The notes beneath the pieces were generated by a model. The model searched no databases. It saw nothing but the letters and a program-made list of their open reading frames with translations, and was not told where the DNA came from. Shown in pieces: positions 28,984-43,037 of a stretch of DNA of 64,000 nt. The stretch is taken from assembly GCA_949318235.1 (NCBI GenBank), contig OX439128.1, forward strand, positions 58,055,709-58,119,708, in the 5' to 3' direction. The translations under genes and the position numbers were made by a program. This DNA is from Ecdyonurus torrentis. Lineage: Eukaryota > Arthropoda > Insecta > Ephemeroptera > Heptageniidae. The first letter of the stretch is position 1; each line of letters begins with the position of its first letter.

Positions 28984-30744
28984 TATAAAAACTCGATTAT
29001 CTCAAAAACTATTAGAGTTAAATTTTTTTAAGTAGCACCATTAGATTTGGCGCATTTTTTCACATAAGAATCACTCCTCATTTACTTGATTACATGAACT
29101 TTTGTTTACAGTATAAAAACTCGATTATCTCAAAAACTATAAGAGTTTAATTTTTCTAATTAGCACCATTAGATTCGCCGCGTTTTTTCACATAAGAATC
29201 ACTCCTTATTTACTTGATTACATGAACTTTTGTTTACAGATTAAAAACTCGATTATCTCAAAAACTATGAGTGTTAAAATTTTTTCAGTAGCACCATTGA
29301 ATTCTGCGCATTTTTTCAAATAAGAATCACTCCTCATTTACTTGGTTACATGAACTTTTGTTTACAGATTAAAAACTCGATTATCTCAAAAACTATACAA
29401 CTTAAAATTTTTTAATTAGCACCCTTAGATTCGCCGCATTTTTTCACATAAGAATCACTCCTTATTTACTTGATTACATGAACTTTTGTTTACAGATTAA
29501 AAACTCGATTATTTCAAAAACTATAAGAGTTAAATTTTTTTTAAGTAGCACCATTGGATTTGGCGCATTTTTTCACATAAGAATCAGTCTTCATTTACTT
29601 GATTACATGAACTTTTGTTTACAGATTAAAAACTCGATTATTTCAAAAACTATAAGAGTTAAATTTTTTTAAGTAGCACCATTGGATTTGGCGCATTTTT
29701 TCACATAAGAATCACTCCTCATTTACTTGATTACATGAACTTTTGTTTACAGAATAAAAACTCGATTATCTCAAAAACTATAAGTGTTAAAATTTTTTAA
29801 GTAGCACCATTGAATTCTGCGCATTTTTTCACATAAGATTCACTCCTCATTTACTTGATTACATGAACTTTTGTTTACAGTATAAAAACTCGATTATCTC
29901 AAAAACTATTAGAGTTAAATTTTTCTAATTAGCACCATTAGATTCGCCGCATTTTTTCACATAAGAATCACTCCTTATTTACTTGATTACATGAACTTTT
30001 GTTTACAGATTAAAAACTCGATTATTTCAAAAACTATAAGAGCTAAATTTTTTTAAGTAGCACCATTGGATTTGGCGCATTTTTTCACATAAGAATCAGT
30101 CTTCATTTACTTGATTACATGAACTTTTGTTTACAGATTAAAAACTCGATTATTTCAAAAACTATAAGAGTTAAATTTTTTTAAGTAGCACCATTGGATT
30201 TGGCGCATTTTTTCACATAAGAATCACTCCTCATTTACTTGATTACATGAACTTTTGTTTACAGATTAAAAACTCGATTATTTCAAAAACTATAAGAGCT
30301 AAATTTTTTTAAGTAGCACCATTGGATTTGGCGCATTTTTTCACATAAGAATCAGTCTTCATTTACTTGATTACATGAACTTTTGTTTACAGATTAAAAA
30401 CTCGATTATTTCAAAAACTATAAGAGTTAAATTTTTTTAAGTAGCACCATTGGATTTGGCGCATTTTTTCACATAAGAATCACTCCTCATTTACTTGATT
30501 ACATGAACTTTTGTTTACAGTATAAAAACTCGATTATCTCAAAAACTATAAGAGTTTAATTTTTCTAATTAGCACCATTAGATTCGCCGCGTTTTTTCAC
30601 ATAAGAATCACTTTTTATTTATTTGATTACATGAATTTTTGTTTACAGATTAAAAACTCGATTATCTCAAAAACTATAAGAGTTAAAATTTTTTAATTAG
30701 CACCATTAGATTCGCCGCATTTTTTCACATAAGAATCACTCCTT
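28952..30744. repeat. 1793-bp (14-monomer) unit inserted between the two 4.5-kb copies
   Basis: This repeats 24471-25783 (offset 4481 bp) and is itself followed by the same sequence from 30745 (offset 1793 bp). Two of its 14 monomers are an internal A-A2 duplication at 29977-30488 that the neighbours lack. Confidence 0.83.
29977..30488. repeat. 256-bp A-A2 dimer in tandem pair
   Basis: Copies at 29977-30232 and 30233-30488 are alike, including AAGAGCTAAATT and CAGTCTTC. The homologous places at 25.5-25.8 and 31.8-32.1 kb have one dimer only, so this is a private two-monomer gain. Confidence 0.82.
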
Positions 30745-33700
30745 ATTTACTTGATTACATGAACTTTTGTTTACAGTATAAAAACTCGATTATCTCAAAA
30801 ACTATTAGAGTTAAATTTTTTTAAGTAGCACCATTAGATTTGGCGCATTTTTTCACATAAGAATCACTCCTCATTTACTTGATTACATGAACTTTTGTTT
30901 ACAGTATAAAAACTCGATTATCTCAAAAACTATAAGAGTTTAATTTTTCTAATTAGCACCATTAGATTCGCCGCGTTTTTTCACATAAGAATCACTCCTT
31001 ATTTACTTGATTACATGAACTTTTGTTTACAGATTAAAAACTCGATTATCTCAAAAACTATGAGTGTTAAAATTTTTTCAGTAGCACCATTGAATTCTGC
31101 GCATTTTTTCAAATAAGAATCACTCCTCATTTACTTGGTTACATGAACTTTTGTTTACAGATTAAAAACTCGATTATCTCAAAAACTATACAACTTAAAA
31201 TTTTTTAATTAGCACCCTTAGATTCGCCGCATTTTTTCACATAAGAATCACTCCTTATTTACTTGATTACATGAACTTTTGTTTACAGATTAAAAACTCG
31301 ATTATTTCAAAAACTATAAGAGTTAAATTTTTTTTAAGTAGCACCATTGGATTTGGCGCATTTTTTCACATAAGAATCAGTCTTCATTTACTTGATTACA
31401 TGAACTTTTGTTTACAGATTAAAAACTCGATTATTTCAAAAACTATAAGAGTTAAATTTTTTTAAGTAGCACCATTGGATTTGGCGCATTTTTTCACATA
31501 AGAATCACTCCTCATTTACTTGATTACATGAACTTTTGTTTACAGAATAAAAACTCGATTATCTCAAAAACTATAAGTGTTAAAATTTTTTAAGTAGCAC
31601 CATTGAATTCTGCGCATTTTTTCACATAAGATTCACTCCTCATTTACTTGATTACATGAACTTTTGTTTACAGTATAAAAACTCGATTATCTCAAAAACT
31701 ATTAGAGTTAAATTTTTCTAATTAGCACCATTAGATTCGCCGCATTTTTTCACATAAGAATCACTCCTTATTTACTTGATTACATGAACTTTTGTTTACA
31801 GATTAAAAACTCGATTATTTCAAAAACTATAAGAGCTAAATTTTTTTAAGTAGCACCATTGGATTTGGCGCATTTTTTCACATAAGAATCAGTCTTCATT
31901 TACTTGATTACATGAACTTTTGTTTACAGATTAAAAACTCGATTATTTCAAAAACTATAAGAGTTAAATTTTTTTAAGTAGCACCATTGGATTTGGCGCA
32001 TTTTTTCACATAAGAATCACTCCTCATTTACTTGATTACATGAACTTTTGTTTACAGTATAAAAACTCGATTATCTCAAAAACTATAAGAGTTTAATTTT
32101 TCTAATTAGCACCATTAGATTCGCCGCGTTTTTTCACATAAGAATCACTTTTTATTTATTTGATTACATGAATTTTTGTTTACAGATTAAAAACTCGATT
32201 ATCTCAAAAACTATAAGAGTTAAAATTTTTTAATTAGCACCATTAGATTCGCCGCATTTTTTCACATAAGAATCACTCCTTATTTACTTGATTACATGAA
32301 CTTTTGTTTACAGATTAAAAACTCGATTATTTCAAAAACTATAAGAGTTAAATTTTTTTAAGTAGCACCATTGGATTTGGCGCATTTTTTCACATAAGAA
32401 TCAGTCTTCATTTACTTGATTACATGAACTTTTGTTTACAGATTAAAAACTCGATTATTTCAAAAACTATAAGAGTTAAATTTTTTTAAGTAGCTTCATT
32501 GGATTTGGCGCATTTTTTCACATAAGAATCACTCCTCATTTACTTGATTACATGAACTTTTGTTTACAGAATAAAAACTCGATTATCTCAAAAACTATGA
32601 GTGTTAAAATTTTTTAAGTAGCACCATTGAATTCTGCGCATTTTTTCAAATAAGAATCACTCCTCATTTACTTGGTTACATGAACTTTTGTTTACAGATT
32701 AAAAACTCGATTATCTCAAAAACTATACAACTTAAAATTTTTTAATTAGCACCATTAGATTCGCCGCATTTTTTCACATAAGAATCACTCCTTATTTACT
32801 TGATTACATGAACTTTTGTTTACAGATTAAAAACTCGATTATTTTAAAAACTATAAGAGATAAATTTTTTTAAGTAGCTTCATTGGATTTGGCGCATTTT
32901 TTCACATAAGAATCACTCCTCATTTACTTGATTACATGACTTTTTGTTTACAGAATAAAAACTCGATTATCTCAAAAACTATGAGTGTTAAAATTTTTTA
33001 AGTAGCACCATTGAATTCTGCGCATTTTTTCAAATAAGAATCACTCCTCATTTACTTGGTTACATGAACTTTTGTTTACAGATTAAAAACTCGATTATCT
33101 CAAAAACTATAAGTGTTAAAATTTTTTAAGTAGCACCATTGAATTCTGCGCATTTTTTCACATAAGAATCACTCCTCATTTACTTGATTACATGAACTTT
33201 TGTTTACAGTATAAAAACTCGATTATCTCAAAAACTATTAGAGTTAAATTTTTCTAATTAGCACCATTAGATTCGCCGCATTTTTTCACATAAGAATCAC
33301 TCCTTATTTACTTGATTACATGAACTTTTGTTTACAGATTAAAAACTCGATTATTTCAAAAACTATAAGAGTTAAATTTTTTTAAGTAGCACCATTGGAT
33401 TTGGCGCATTTTTTCACATAAGAATCAGTCTTCATTTACTTGATTACATGAACTTTTGTTTACAGAATAAAAACTCGATTATCTCAAAAACTATAAGTGT
33501 TAAAATTTTTTAAGTAGCACCATTGAATTCTGCGCATTTTTTCACATAAGAATCACTCCTCATTTACTTGATTACATGAACTTTTGTTTACAGTATAAAA
33601 ACTCGATTATCTCAAAAACTATTAGAGTTAAATTTTTCTAATTAGCACCATTAGATTCGCCGCATTTTTTCACATAAGAATCACTCCTTATTTACTTGAT

Positions 33701-35257
33701 TACATGAACTTTTGTTTACAGATTAAAAACTCGATTATTTCAAAAACTATAAGAGTTAAATTTTTTTAAGTAGCACCATTGGATTTGGCGCATTTTTTCA
33801 CATAAGAATCAGTCTTCATTTACTTGATTACATGAACTTTTGTTTACAGATTAAAAACTCGATTATTTCAAAAACTATAAGAGTTAAATTTTTTTAAGTA
33901 GCACCATTGGATTTGGCGCATTTTTTTACATAAGAATCACTCCTCATTTACTTGATTACATGAACTTTTGTTTACAGTATAAAAACTCGATTATCTCAAA
34001 AACTATAAGAGTTTAATTTTTTTTATTAGCACCATTAGATTCGCCGCATTTTTTCACATAAGAATCACTCCTTATTTACTTGATTACATGAACTTTTGTT
34101 TACAGATTAAAAACTCGATTATTTCAAAAACTATAAGAGTTAAATTTTTTTAAGTAGCACCATTGGATTTGGCGCATTTTTTCACATAAGAATCAGTCTT
34201 CATTTACTTGATTACATGAACTTTTGTTTACAGATTAAAAACTCGATTATTTCAAAAACTATAAGAGATAAATTTTTTTAAGTAGCTTCATTGGATTTGG
34301 CGCATTTTTTCACATAAGAATCACTCCTCATTTACTTGATTACATGACTTTTTGTTTACAGAATAAAAACTCGATTATCTCAAAAACTATGAGTGTTAAA
34401 ATTTTTTAAGTAGCACCATTGAATTCTGCGCATTTTTTCAAATAAGAATCACTCCTCATTTACTTGGTTACATGAACTTTTGTTTACAGATTAAAAACTC
34501 GATTATCTCAAAAACTATAAGTGTTAAAATTTTTTAAGTAGCACCATTGAATTCTGCGCATTTTTTCACATAAGATTCACTCCTCATTTACTTGATTACA
34601 TGAACTTTTGTTTACAGTATAAAAACTCGATTATCTCAAAAACTATTAGAGTTAAATTTTTCTAATTAGCACCATTAGATTCGCCGCATTTTTTCACATA
34701 AGAATCACTCCTTATTTACTTGATTACATGAACTTTTGTTTACAGATTAAAAACTCGATTATTTCAAAAACTATAAGAGCTAAATTTTTTTAAGTAGCAC
34801 CATTGGATTTGGCGCATTTTTTCACATAAGAATCAGTCTTCATTTACTTGATTACATGAACTTTTGTTTACAGATTAAAAACTCGATTATTTCAAAAACT
34901 ATAAGAGTTAAATTTTTTTAAGTAGCACCATTGGATTTGGCGCATTTTTTCACATAAGAATCACTCCTCATTTACTTGATTACATGAACTTTTGTTTACA
35001 GTATAAAAACTCGATTATCTCAAAAACTATAAGAGTTTAATTTTTCTAATTAGCACCATTAGATTCGCCGCGTTTTTTCACATAAGAATCACTTTTTATT
35101 TATTTGATTACATGAATTTTTGTTTACAGATTAAAAACTCGATTATCTCAAAAACTATAAGAGTTAAAATTTTTTAATTAGCACCATTAGATTCGCCGCA
35201 TTTTTTCACATAAGAATCACTCCTTATTTACTTGATTACATGAACTTTTGTTTACAG
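30745..35257. repeat. 4513-bp block, copy 2
   Basis: This is the partner of 24471-28983. I saw no difference at any of the private variants compared. The match ends at 35257, where copy 2 has CAGAATAAA and copy 1 has CAGTATAAA. Confidence 0.85.
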
Positions 35258-36872
35258 AATAAAAACTCGATTATTTCAAAAACTATAAGAGTTAAATTTT
35301 TTTAAGTAGCACCATTGGATTTGGCGCATTTTTTCACATAAGAATCAGTCTTCATTTACTTGATTACATGAACTTTTGTTTACAGATTAAAAACTCGATT
35401 ATTTCAAAAACTATAAGAGTTAAATTTTTTTAAGTAGCTTCATTGGATTTGGCGCATTTTTTCACATAAGAATCACTCCTCATTTACTTGATTACATGAA
35501 CTTTTGTTTACAGAATAAAAACTCGATTATCTCAAAAACTATGAGTGTTAAAATTTTTTAAGTAGCACCATTGAATTCTGCGCATTTTTTCAAATAAGAA
35601 TCACTCCTCATTTACTTGGTTACATGAACTTTTGTTTACAGATTAAAAACTCGATTATCTCAAAAACTATACAACTTAAAATTTTTTAATTAGCACCATT
35701 AGATTCGCCGCATTTTTTCACATCAGAATCACTCCTTATTTACTTGATTACATGAACTTTTGTTTACAGATTAAAAACTCGATTATTTTAAAAACTATAA
35801 GAGTTAAATTTTTTTTAAGTAGCACCATTGGATTTGGCGCATTTTTTCACATAAGAATCAGTCTTCATTTACTTGATTACATGAACTTTTGTTTACAGAT
35901 TAAAAACTCGATTATTTCAAAAACTATAAGAGTTAAATTTTTTTAAGTAGCACCATTGGATTTGGCGCATTTTTTCACATAAGAATCACTCCTCATTTAC
36001 TTGATTACATGAACTTTTGTTTACAGAATAAAAACTCGATTATCTCAAAAACTATAAGTGTTAAAATTTTTTAAGTAGCACCATTGAATTCTGCGCATTT
36101 TTTCACATAAGAATCACTCCTCATTTACTTGATTACATGAACTTTTGTTTACAGTATAAAAACTCGATTATCTCAAAAACTATTAGAGTTAAATTTTTCT
36201 AATTAGCACCATTAGATTCGCCGCATTTTTTCACATAAGAATCACTCCTTATTTACTTGATTACATGAACTTTTGTTTACAGATTAAAAACTCGATTATT
36301 TCAAAAACTATAAGAGTTAAATTTTTTTAAGTAGCACCATTGGATTTGGCGCATTTTTTCACATAAGAATCAGTCTTCATTTACTTGATTACATGAACTT
36401 TTGTTTACAGAATAAAAACTCGATTATCTCAAAAACTATAAGTGTTAAAATTTTTTAAGTAGCACCATTGAATTCTGCGCATTTTTTCACATAAGAATCA
36501 CTCCTCATTTACTTGATTACATGAACTTTTGTTTACAGTATAAAAACTCGATTATCTCAAAAACTATTAGAGTTAAATTTTTCTAATTAGCACCATTAGA
36601 TTTGCCGCATTTTTTCACATAAGAATCACTCCTTATTTACTTGATTACATGAACTTTTGTTTACAGATTAAAAACTCGATTATTTCAAAAACTATAAGAG
36701 TTAAATTTTTTTAAGTAGCACCATTGGATTTGGCGCATTTTTTCACATAAGAATCAGTCTTCATTTACTTGATTACATGAACTTTTGTTTACAGATTAAA
36801 AACTCGATTATTTCAAAAACTATAAGAGTTAAATTTTTTTAAGTAGCACCATTGGATTTGGCGCATTTTTTT
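34312..36872. repeat. 2561-bp (20-monomer) unit, copy 1
   Basis: This is followed directly by the same sequence at 36873-39433. AAGATTCAC, ATGACTTTTTG, an A monomer with CAGAATAAAAAC plus TTATTTC (35256), TTATTTTAAAAAC, and TTAGATTTGCCGC near 36597 all recur 2561 bp later. One difference was noted: CACATCAGAATC near 35720 in this copy only. Confidence 0.86.
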
Positions 36873-39433
36873 ACATAAGAATCACTCCTCATTTACTTGA
36901 TTACATGACTTTTTGTTTACAGAATAAAAACTCGATTATCTCAAAAACTATGAGTGTTAAAATTTTTTAAGTAGCACCATTGAATTCTGCGCATTTTTTC
37001 AAATAAGAATCACTCCTCATTTACTTGGTTACATGAACTTTTGTTTACAGATTAAAAACTCGATTATCTCAAAAACTATAAGTGTTAAAATTTTTTAAGT
37101 AGCACCATTGAATTCTGCGCATTTTTTCACATAAGATTCACTCCTCATTTACTTGATTACATGAACTTTTGTTTACAGTATAAAAACTCGATTATCTCAA
37201 AAACTATTAGAGTTAAATTTTTCTAATTAGCACCATTAGATTCGCCGCATTTTTTCACATAAGAATCACTCCTTATTTACTTGATTACATGAACTTTTGT
37301 TTACAGATTAAAAACTCGATTATTTCAAAAACTATAAGAGCTAAATTTTTTTAAGTAGCACCATTGGATTTGGCGCATTTTTTCACATAAGAATCAGTCT
37401 TCATTTACTTGATTACATGAACTTTTGTTTACAGATTAAAAACTCGATTATTTCAAAAACTATAAGAGTTAAATTTTTTTAAGTAGCACCATTGGATTTG
37501 GCGCATTTTTTCACATAAGAATCACTCCTCATTTACTTGATTACATGAACTTTTGTTTACAGTATAAAAACTCGATTATCTCAAAAACTATAAGAGTTTA
37601 ATTTTTCTAATTAGCACCATTAGATTCGCCGCGTTTTTTCACATAAGAATCACTTTTTATTTATTTGATTACATGAATTTTTGTTTACAGATTAAAAACT
37701 CGATTATCTCAAAAACTATAAGAGTTAAAATTTTTTAATTAGCACCATTAGATTCGCCGCATTTTTTCACATAAGAATCACTCCTTATTTACTTGATTAC
37801 ATGAACTTTTGTTTACAGAATAAAAACTCGATTATTTCAAAAACTATAAGAGTTAAATTTTTTTAAGTAGCACCATTGGATTTGGCGCATTTTTTCACAT
37901 AAGAATCAGTCTTCATTTACTTGATTACATGAACTTTTGTTTACAGATTAAAAACTCGATTATTTCAAAAACTATAAGAGTTAAATTTTTTTAAGTAGCT
38001 TCATTGGATTTGGCGCATTTTTTCACATAAGAATCACTCCTCATTTACTTGATTACATGAACTTTTGTTTACAGAATAAAAACTCGATTATCTCAAAAAC
38101 TATGAGTGTTAAAATTTTTTAAGTAGCACCATTGAATTCTGCGCATTTTTTCAAATAAGAATCACTCCTCATTTACTTGGTTACATGAACTTTTGTTTAC
38201 AGATTAAAAACTCGATTATCTCAAAAACTATACAACTTAAAATTTTTTAATTAGCACCATTAGATTCGCCGCATTTTTTCACATAAGAATCACTCCTTAT
38301 TTACTTGATTACATGAACTTTTGTTTACAGATTAAAAACTCGATTATTTTAAAAACTATAAGAGTTAAATTTTTTTTAAGTAGCACCATTGGATTTGGCG
38401 CATTTTTTCACATAAGAATCAGTCTTCATTTACTTGATTACATGAACTTTTGTTTACAGATTAAAAACTCGATTATTTCAAAAACTATAAGAGTTAAATT
38501 TTTTTAAGTAGCACCATTGGATTTGGCGCATTTTTTCACATAAGAATCACTCCTCATTTACTTGATTACATGAACTTTTGTTTACAGAATAAAAACTCGA
38601 TTATCTCAAAAACTATAAGTGTTAAAATTTTTTAAGTAGCACCATTGAATTCTGCGCATTTTTTCACATAAGAATCACTCCTCATTTACTTGATTACATG
38701 AACTTTTGTTTACAGTATAAAAACTCGATTATCTCAAAAACTATTAGAGTTAAATTTTTCTAATTAGCACCATTAGATTCGCCGCATTTTTTCACATAAG
38801 AATCACTCCTTATTTACTTGATTACATGAACTTTTGTTTACAGATTAAAAACTCGATTATTTCAAAAACTATAAGAGTTAAATTTTTTTAAGTAGCACCA
38901 TTGGATTTGGCGCATTTTTTCACATAAGAATCAGTCTTCATTTACTTGATTACATGAACTTTTGTTTACAGAATAAAAACTCGATTATCTCAAAAACTAT
39001 AAGTGTTAAAATTTTTTAAGTAGCACCATTGAATTCTGCGCATTTTTTCACATAAGAATCACTCCTCATTTACTTGATTACATGAACTTTTGTTTACAGT
39101 ATAAAAACTCGATTATCTCAAAAACTATTAGAGTTAAATTTTTCTAATTAGCACCATTAGATTTGCCGCATTTTTTCACATAAGAATCACTCCTTATTTA
39201 CTTGATTACATGAACTTTTGTTTACAGATTAAAAACTCGATTATTTCAAAAACTATAAGAGTTAAATTTTTTTAAGTAGCACCATTGGATTTGGCGCATT
39301 TTTTCACATAAGAATCAGTCTTCATTTACTTGATTACATGAACTTTTGTTTACAGATTAAAAACTCGATTATTTCAAAAACTATAAGAGTTAAATTTTTT
39401 TAAGTAGCACCATTGGATTTGGCGCATTTTTTT
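36873..39433. repeat. 2561-bp (20-monomer) unit, copy 2
   Basis: This repeats copy 1, and the match continues to 39469. The left edge is marked by CATTTTTTTACATAAG at 36865 in place of CATTTTTTCACATAAG at the corresponding place in copy 1. Confidence 0.86.
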
Positions 39434-41755
39434 ACATAAGAATCACTCCTCATTTACTTGATTACATGAACTTTTGTTTACAGTATAAAAACTCGATTAT
39501 CTCAAAAACTATAAGAGTTTAATTTTTTTAATTAGCACCATTAGATTCGCCGCATTTTTTCACATAAGAATCACTCCTTATTTACTTGATTACATGAACT
39601 TTTGTTTACAGATTAAAAACTCGATTATTTCAAAAACTATAAGAGTTAAATTTTTTTAAGTAGCACCATTGGATTTGGCGCATTTTTTCACATAAGAATC
39701 AGTCTTCATTTACTTGATTACATGAACTTTTGTTTACAGATTAAAAACTCGATTATTTCAAAAACTATAAGAGATAAATTTTTTTAAGTAGCTTCATTGG
39801 ATTTGGCGCATTTTTTCACATAAGAATCACTCCTCATTTACTTGATTACATGAACTTTTGTTTACAGAATAAAAACTCGATTATCTCAAAAACTATGAGT
39901 GTTAAAATTTTTTAAGTAGCACCATTGAATTCTGCGCATTTTTTCAAATAAGAATCACTCCTCATTTACTTGGTTACATGAACTTTTGTTTACAGATTAA
40001 AAACTCGATTATCTCAAAAACTATACAACTTAAAATTTTTTAATTAGCACCATTAGATTCGCCGCATTTTTTCACATAAGAATCACTCCTTATTTACTTG
40101 ATTACATGAACTTTTGTTTACAGATTAAAAACTCGATTATTTTAAAAACTATAAGAGTTAAATTTTTTTTAAGTAGCACCATTGGATTTGGCGCATTTTT
40201 TCACATAAGAATCAGTCTTCATTTACTTGATTACATGAACTTTTGTTTACAGATTAAAAACTCGATTATCTCAAAAACTATACAACTTAAAATTTTTTAA
40301 TTAGCACCATTAGATTCGCCGCATTTTTTCACATAAGAATCACTCCTTATTTACTTGATTACATGAACTTTTGTTTACAGATTAAAAACTCGATTATTTT
40401 AAAAACTATAAGAGTTAAATTTTTTTTAAGTAGCACCATTGGATTTGGCGCATTTTTTCACATAAGAATCACTCCTCATTTACTTGATTACATGAACTTT
40501 TGTTTACAGAATAAAAACTCGATTATCTCAAAAACTATAAGTGTTAAATTTTTCTAATTAGCACCATTAGATTCTGCGCATTTTTTCACATAAGAATCAC
40601 TCCTCATTTACTTGATTACATGAACTTTTGTTTACAGTATAAAAACTCGATTATCTCAAAAACTATTAGAGTTAAATTTTTCTAATTAGCACCATTAGAT
40701 TCGCCGCATTTTTTCACATAAGAATCACTCCTTATTTACTTGATTACATGAACTTTTGTTTACAGATTAAAAACTCGATTATTTCAAAAACTATAAGAGT
40801 TAAATTTTTTTAAGTAGCACCATTGGATTTGGCGCATTTTTTCACATAAGAATCAGTCTTCATTTACTTGATTACATGAACTTTTGTTTACAGATTAAAA
40901 ACTCGATTATTTCAAAAACTATAAGAGTTAAATTTTTTTAAGTAGCACCATTGGATTTGGCGCATTTTTTTACATAAGAATCACTCCTCATTTACTTGAT
41001 TACATGAACTTTTGTTTACAGTATAAAAACTCGATTATCTCAAAAACTATAAGAGTTTAATTTTTTTAATTAGCACCATTAGATTCGCCGCATTTTTTCA
41101 CATAAGAATCACTCCTTATTTACTTGATTACATGAACTTTTGTTTACAGATTAAAAACTCGATTATTTCAAAAACTATAAGAGTTAAATTTTTTTAAGTA
41201 GCACCATTGGATTTGGCGCATTTTTTCACATAAGAATCAGTCTTCATTTACTTGATTACATGAACTTTTGTTTACAGATTAAAAACTCGATTATTTCAAA
41301 AACTATAAGAGATAAATTTTTTTAAGTAGCTTCATTGGATTTGGCGCATTTTTTCACATAAGAATCACTCCTCATTTACTTGATTACATGAACTTTTGTT
41401 TACAGAATAAAAACTCGATTATCTCAAAAACTATGAGTGTTAAAATTTTTTAAGTAGCACCATTGAATTCTGCGCATTTTTTCAAATAAGAATCACTCCT
41501 CATTTACTTGGTTACATGAACTTTTGTTTACAGATTAAAAACTCGATTATCTCAAAAACTATACAACTTAAAATTTTTTAATTAGCACCATTAGATTCGC
41601 CGCATTTTTTCACATAAGAATCACTCCTTATTTACTTGATTACATGAACTTTTGTTTACAGATTAAAAACTCGATTATTTCAAAAACTATAAGAGTTAAA
41701 TTTTTTTAAGTAGCACCATTGGATTTGGCGCATTTTTTCACATAAGAATCACTCC
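39434..41755. repeat. Rearranged region with a 1538-bp offset repeat
   Basis: 39165-40142 recurs at 40703-41680 (offset 12 monomers, 978 bp matched). Between them lies a two-monomer repeat (257 bp, monomers at 40106 and 40363) and an E/F fusion near 40492, where AAGTGTTAAATTTTTC joins E to F. The open frame at 40106-40300 ends differently from the others because its second monomer is an I/J fusion. Confidence 0.78.
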
Positions 41756-42396
41756 TCATTTACTTGATTACATGAACTTTTGTTTACAGATTAAAAACTC
41801 GATTATTTCAAAAACTATAAGAGTTAAATTTTTTTAAGTAGCTTCATTGGATTTGGCGCATTTTTTCACATAAGAATCACTCCTCATTTACTTGATTACA
41901 TGAACTTTTGTTTACAGAATAAAAACTCGATTATCTCAAAAACTATGAGTGTTAAAATTTTTTAAGTAGCACCATTGAATTCTGCGCATTTTTTCACATA
42001 AGAATCACTCCTTATTTACTTGATTACATGAACTTTTGTTTACAGATTAAAAACTCGATTATCTCAAAAACTATAAGAGATAAATTTTTTTTAATTGCAC
42101 CATTGGACTCGGCGCATTTTTTCACATAAGAATCACTTTTTATTTATTTGATTACATGAACTTTTGTTTACAGATTAAAAACTCGATTATCTCAAAAACT
42201 ATAAGAGTTAAAATTTTTTAATTAGCACCATTAGATTCGCCGCTTTTTTTCACATAAGAATCACTCCTTATTTACTTGATTACATGAACTTTTGTTTACA
42301 GATTAAAAACTCGATTATTTCAAAAACTATAAGAGTTAAATTTTTTTTAAGTAGCACCATTGGATTTGGCGCATTTTTTCACATAAGAATCAGTCT
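41756..42396. repeat. 641-bp (5-monomer) unit, copy 1
   Basis: The order is A2-B-C/I chimera-J-A1. It repeats at 42397-43037. The markers are GCTTCATTGG, the C/I chimera and GCCGCTTTTTTTCAC. The unit is a strongly shortened HOR in which D to H are lost by the C/I fusion. Confidence 0.85.
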
Positions 42397-43037
42397 TCAT
42401 TTACTTGATTACATGAACTTTTGTTTACAGATTAAAAACTCGATTATTTCAAAAACTATAAGAGTTAAATTTTTTTAAGTAGCTTCATTGGATTTGGCGC
42501 ATTTTTTCACATAAGAATCACTCCTCATTTACTTGATTACATGAACTTTTGTTTACAGAATAAAAACTCGATTATCTCAAAAACTATGAGTGTTAAAATT
42601 TTTTAAGTAGCACCATTGAATTCTGCGCATTTTTTCACATAAGAATCACTCCTTATTTACTTGATTACATGAACTTTTGTTTACAGATTAAAAACTCGAT
42701 TATCTCAAAAACTATAAGAGATAAATTTTTTTTAATTGCACCATTGGACTCGGCGCATTTTTTCACATAAGAATCACTTTTTATTTATTTGATTACATGA
42801 ACTTTTGTTTACAGATTAAAAACTCGATTATCTCAAAAACTATAAGAGTTAAAATTTTTTAATTAGCACCATTAGATTCGCCGCTTTTTTTCACATAAGA
42901 ATCACTCCTTATTTACTTGATTACATGAACTTTTGTTTACAGATTAAAAACTCGATTATTTCAAAAACTATAAGAGTTAAATTTTTTTTAAGTAGCACCA
43001 TTGGATTTGGCGCATTTTTTCACATAAGAATCAGTCT
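42397..43037. repeat. 641-bp (5-monomer) unit, copy 2
   Basis: This repeats copy 1. The following monomer has ATGATTTTTTG at 43055-43065 in place of ATGAACTTTTG, a rare change in the most constant part of the monomer. Confidence 0.85.
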
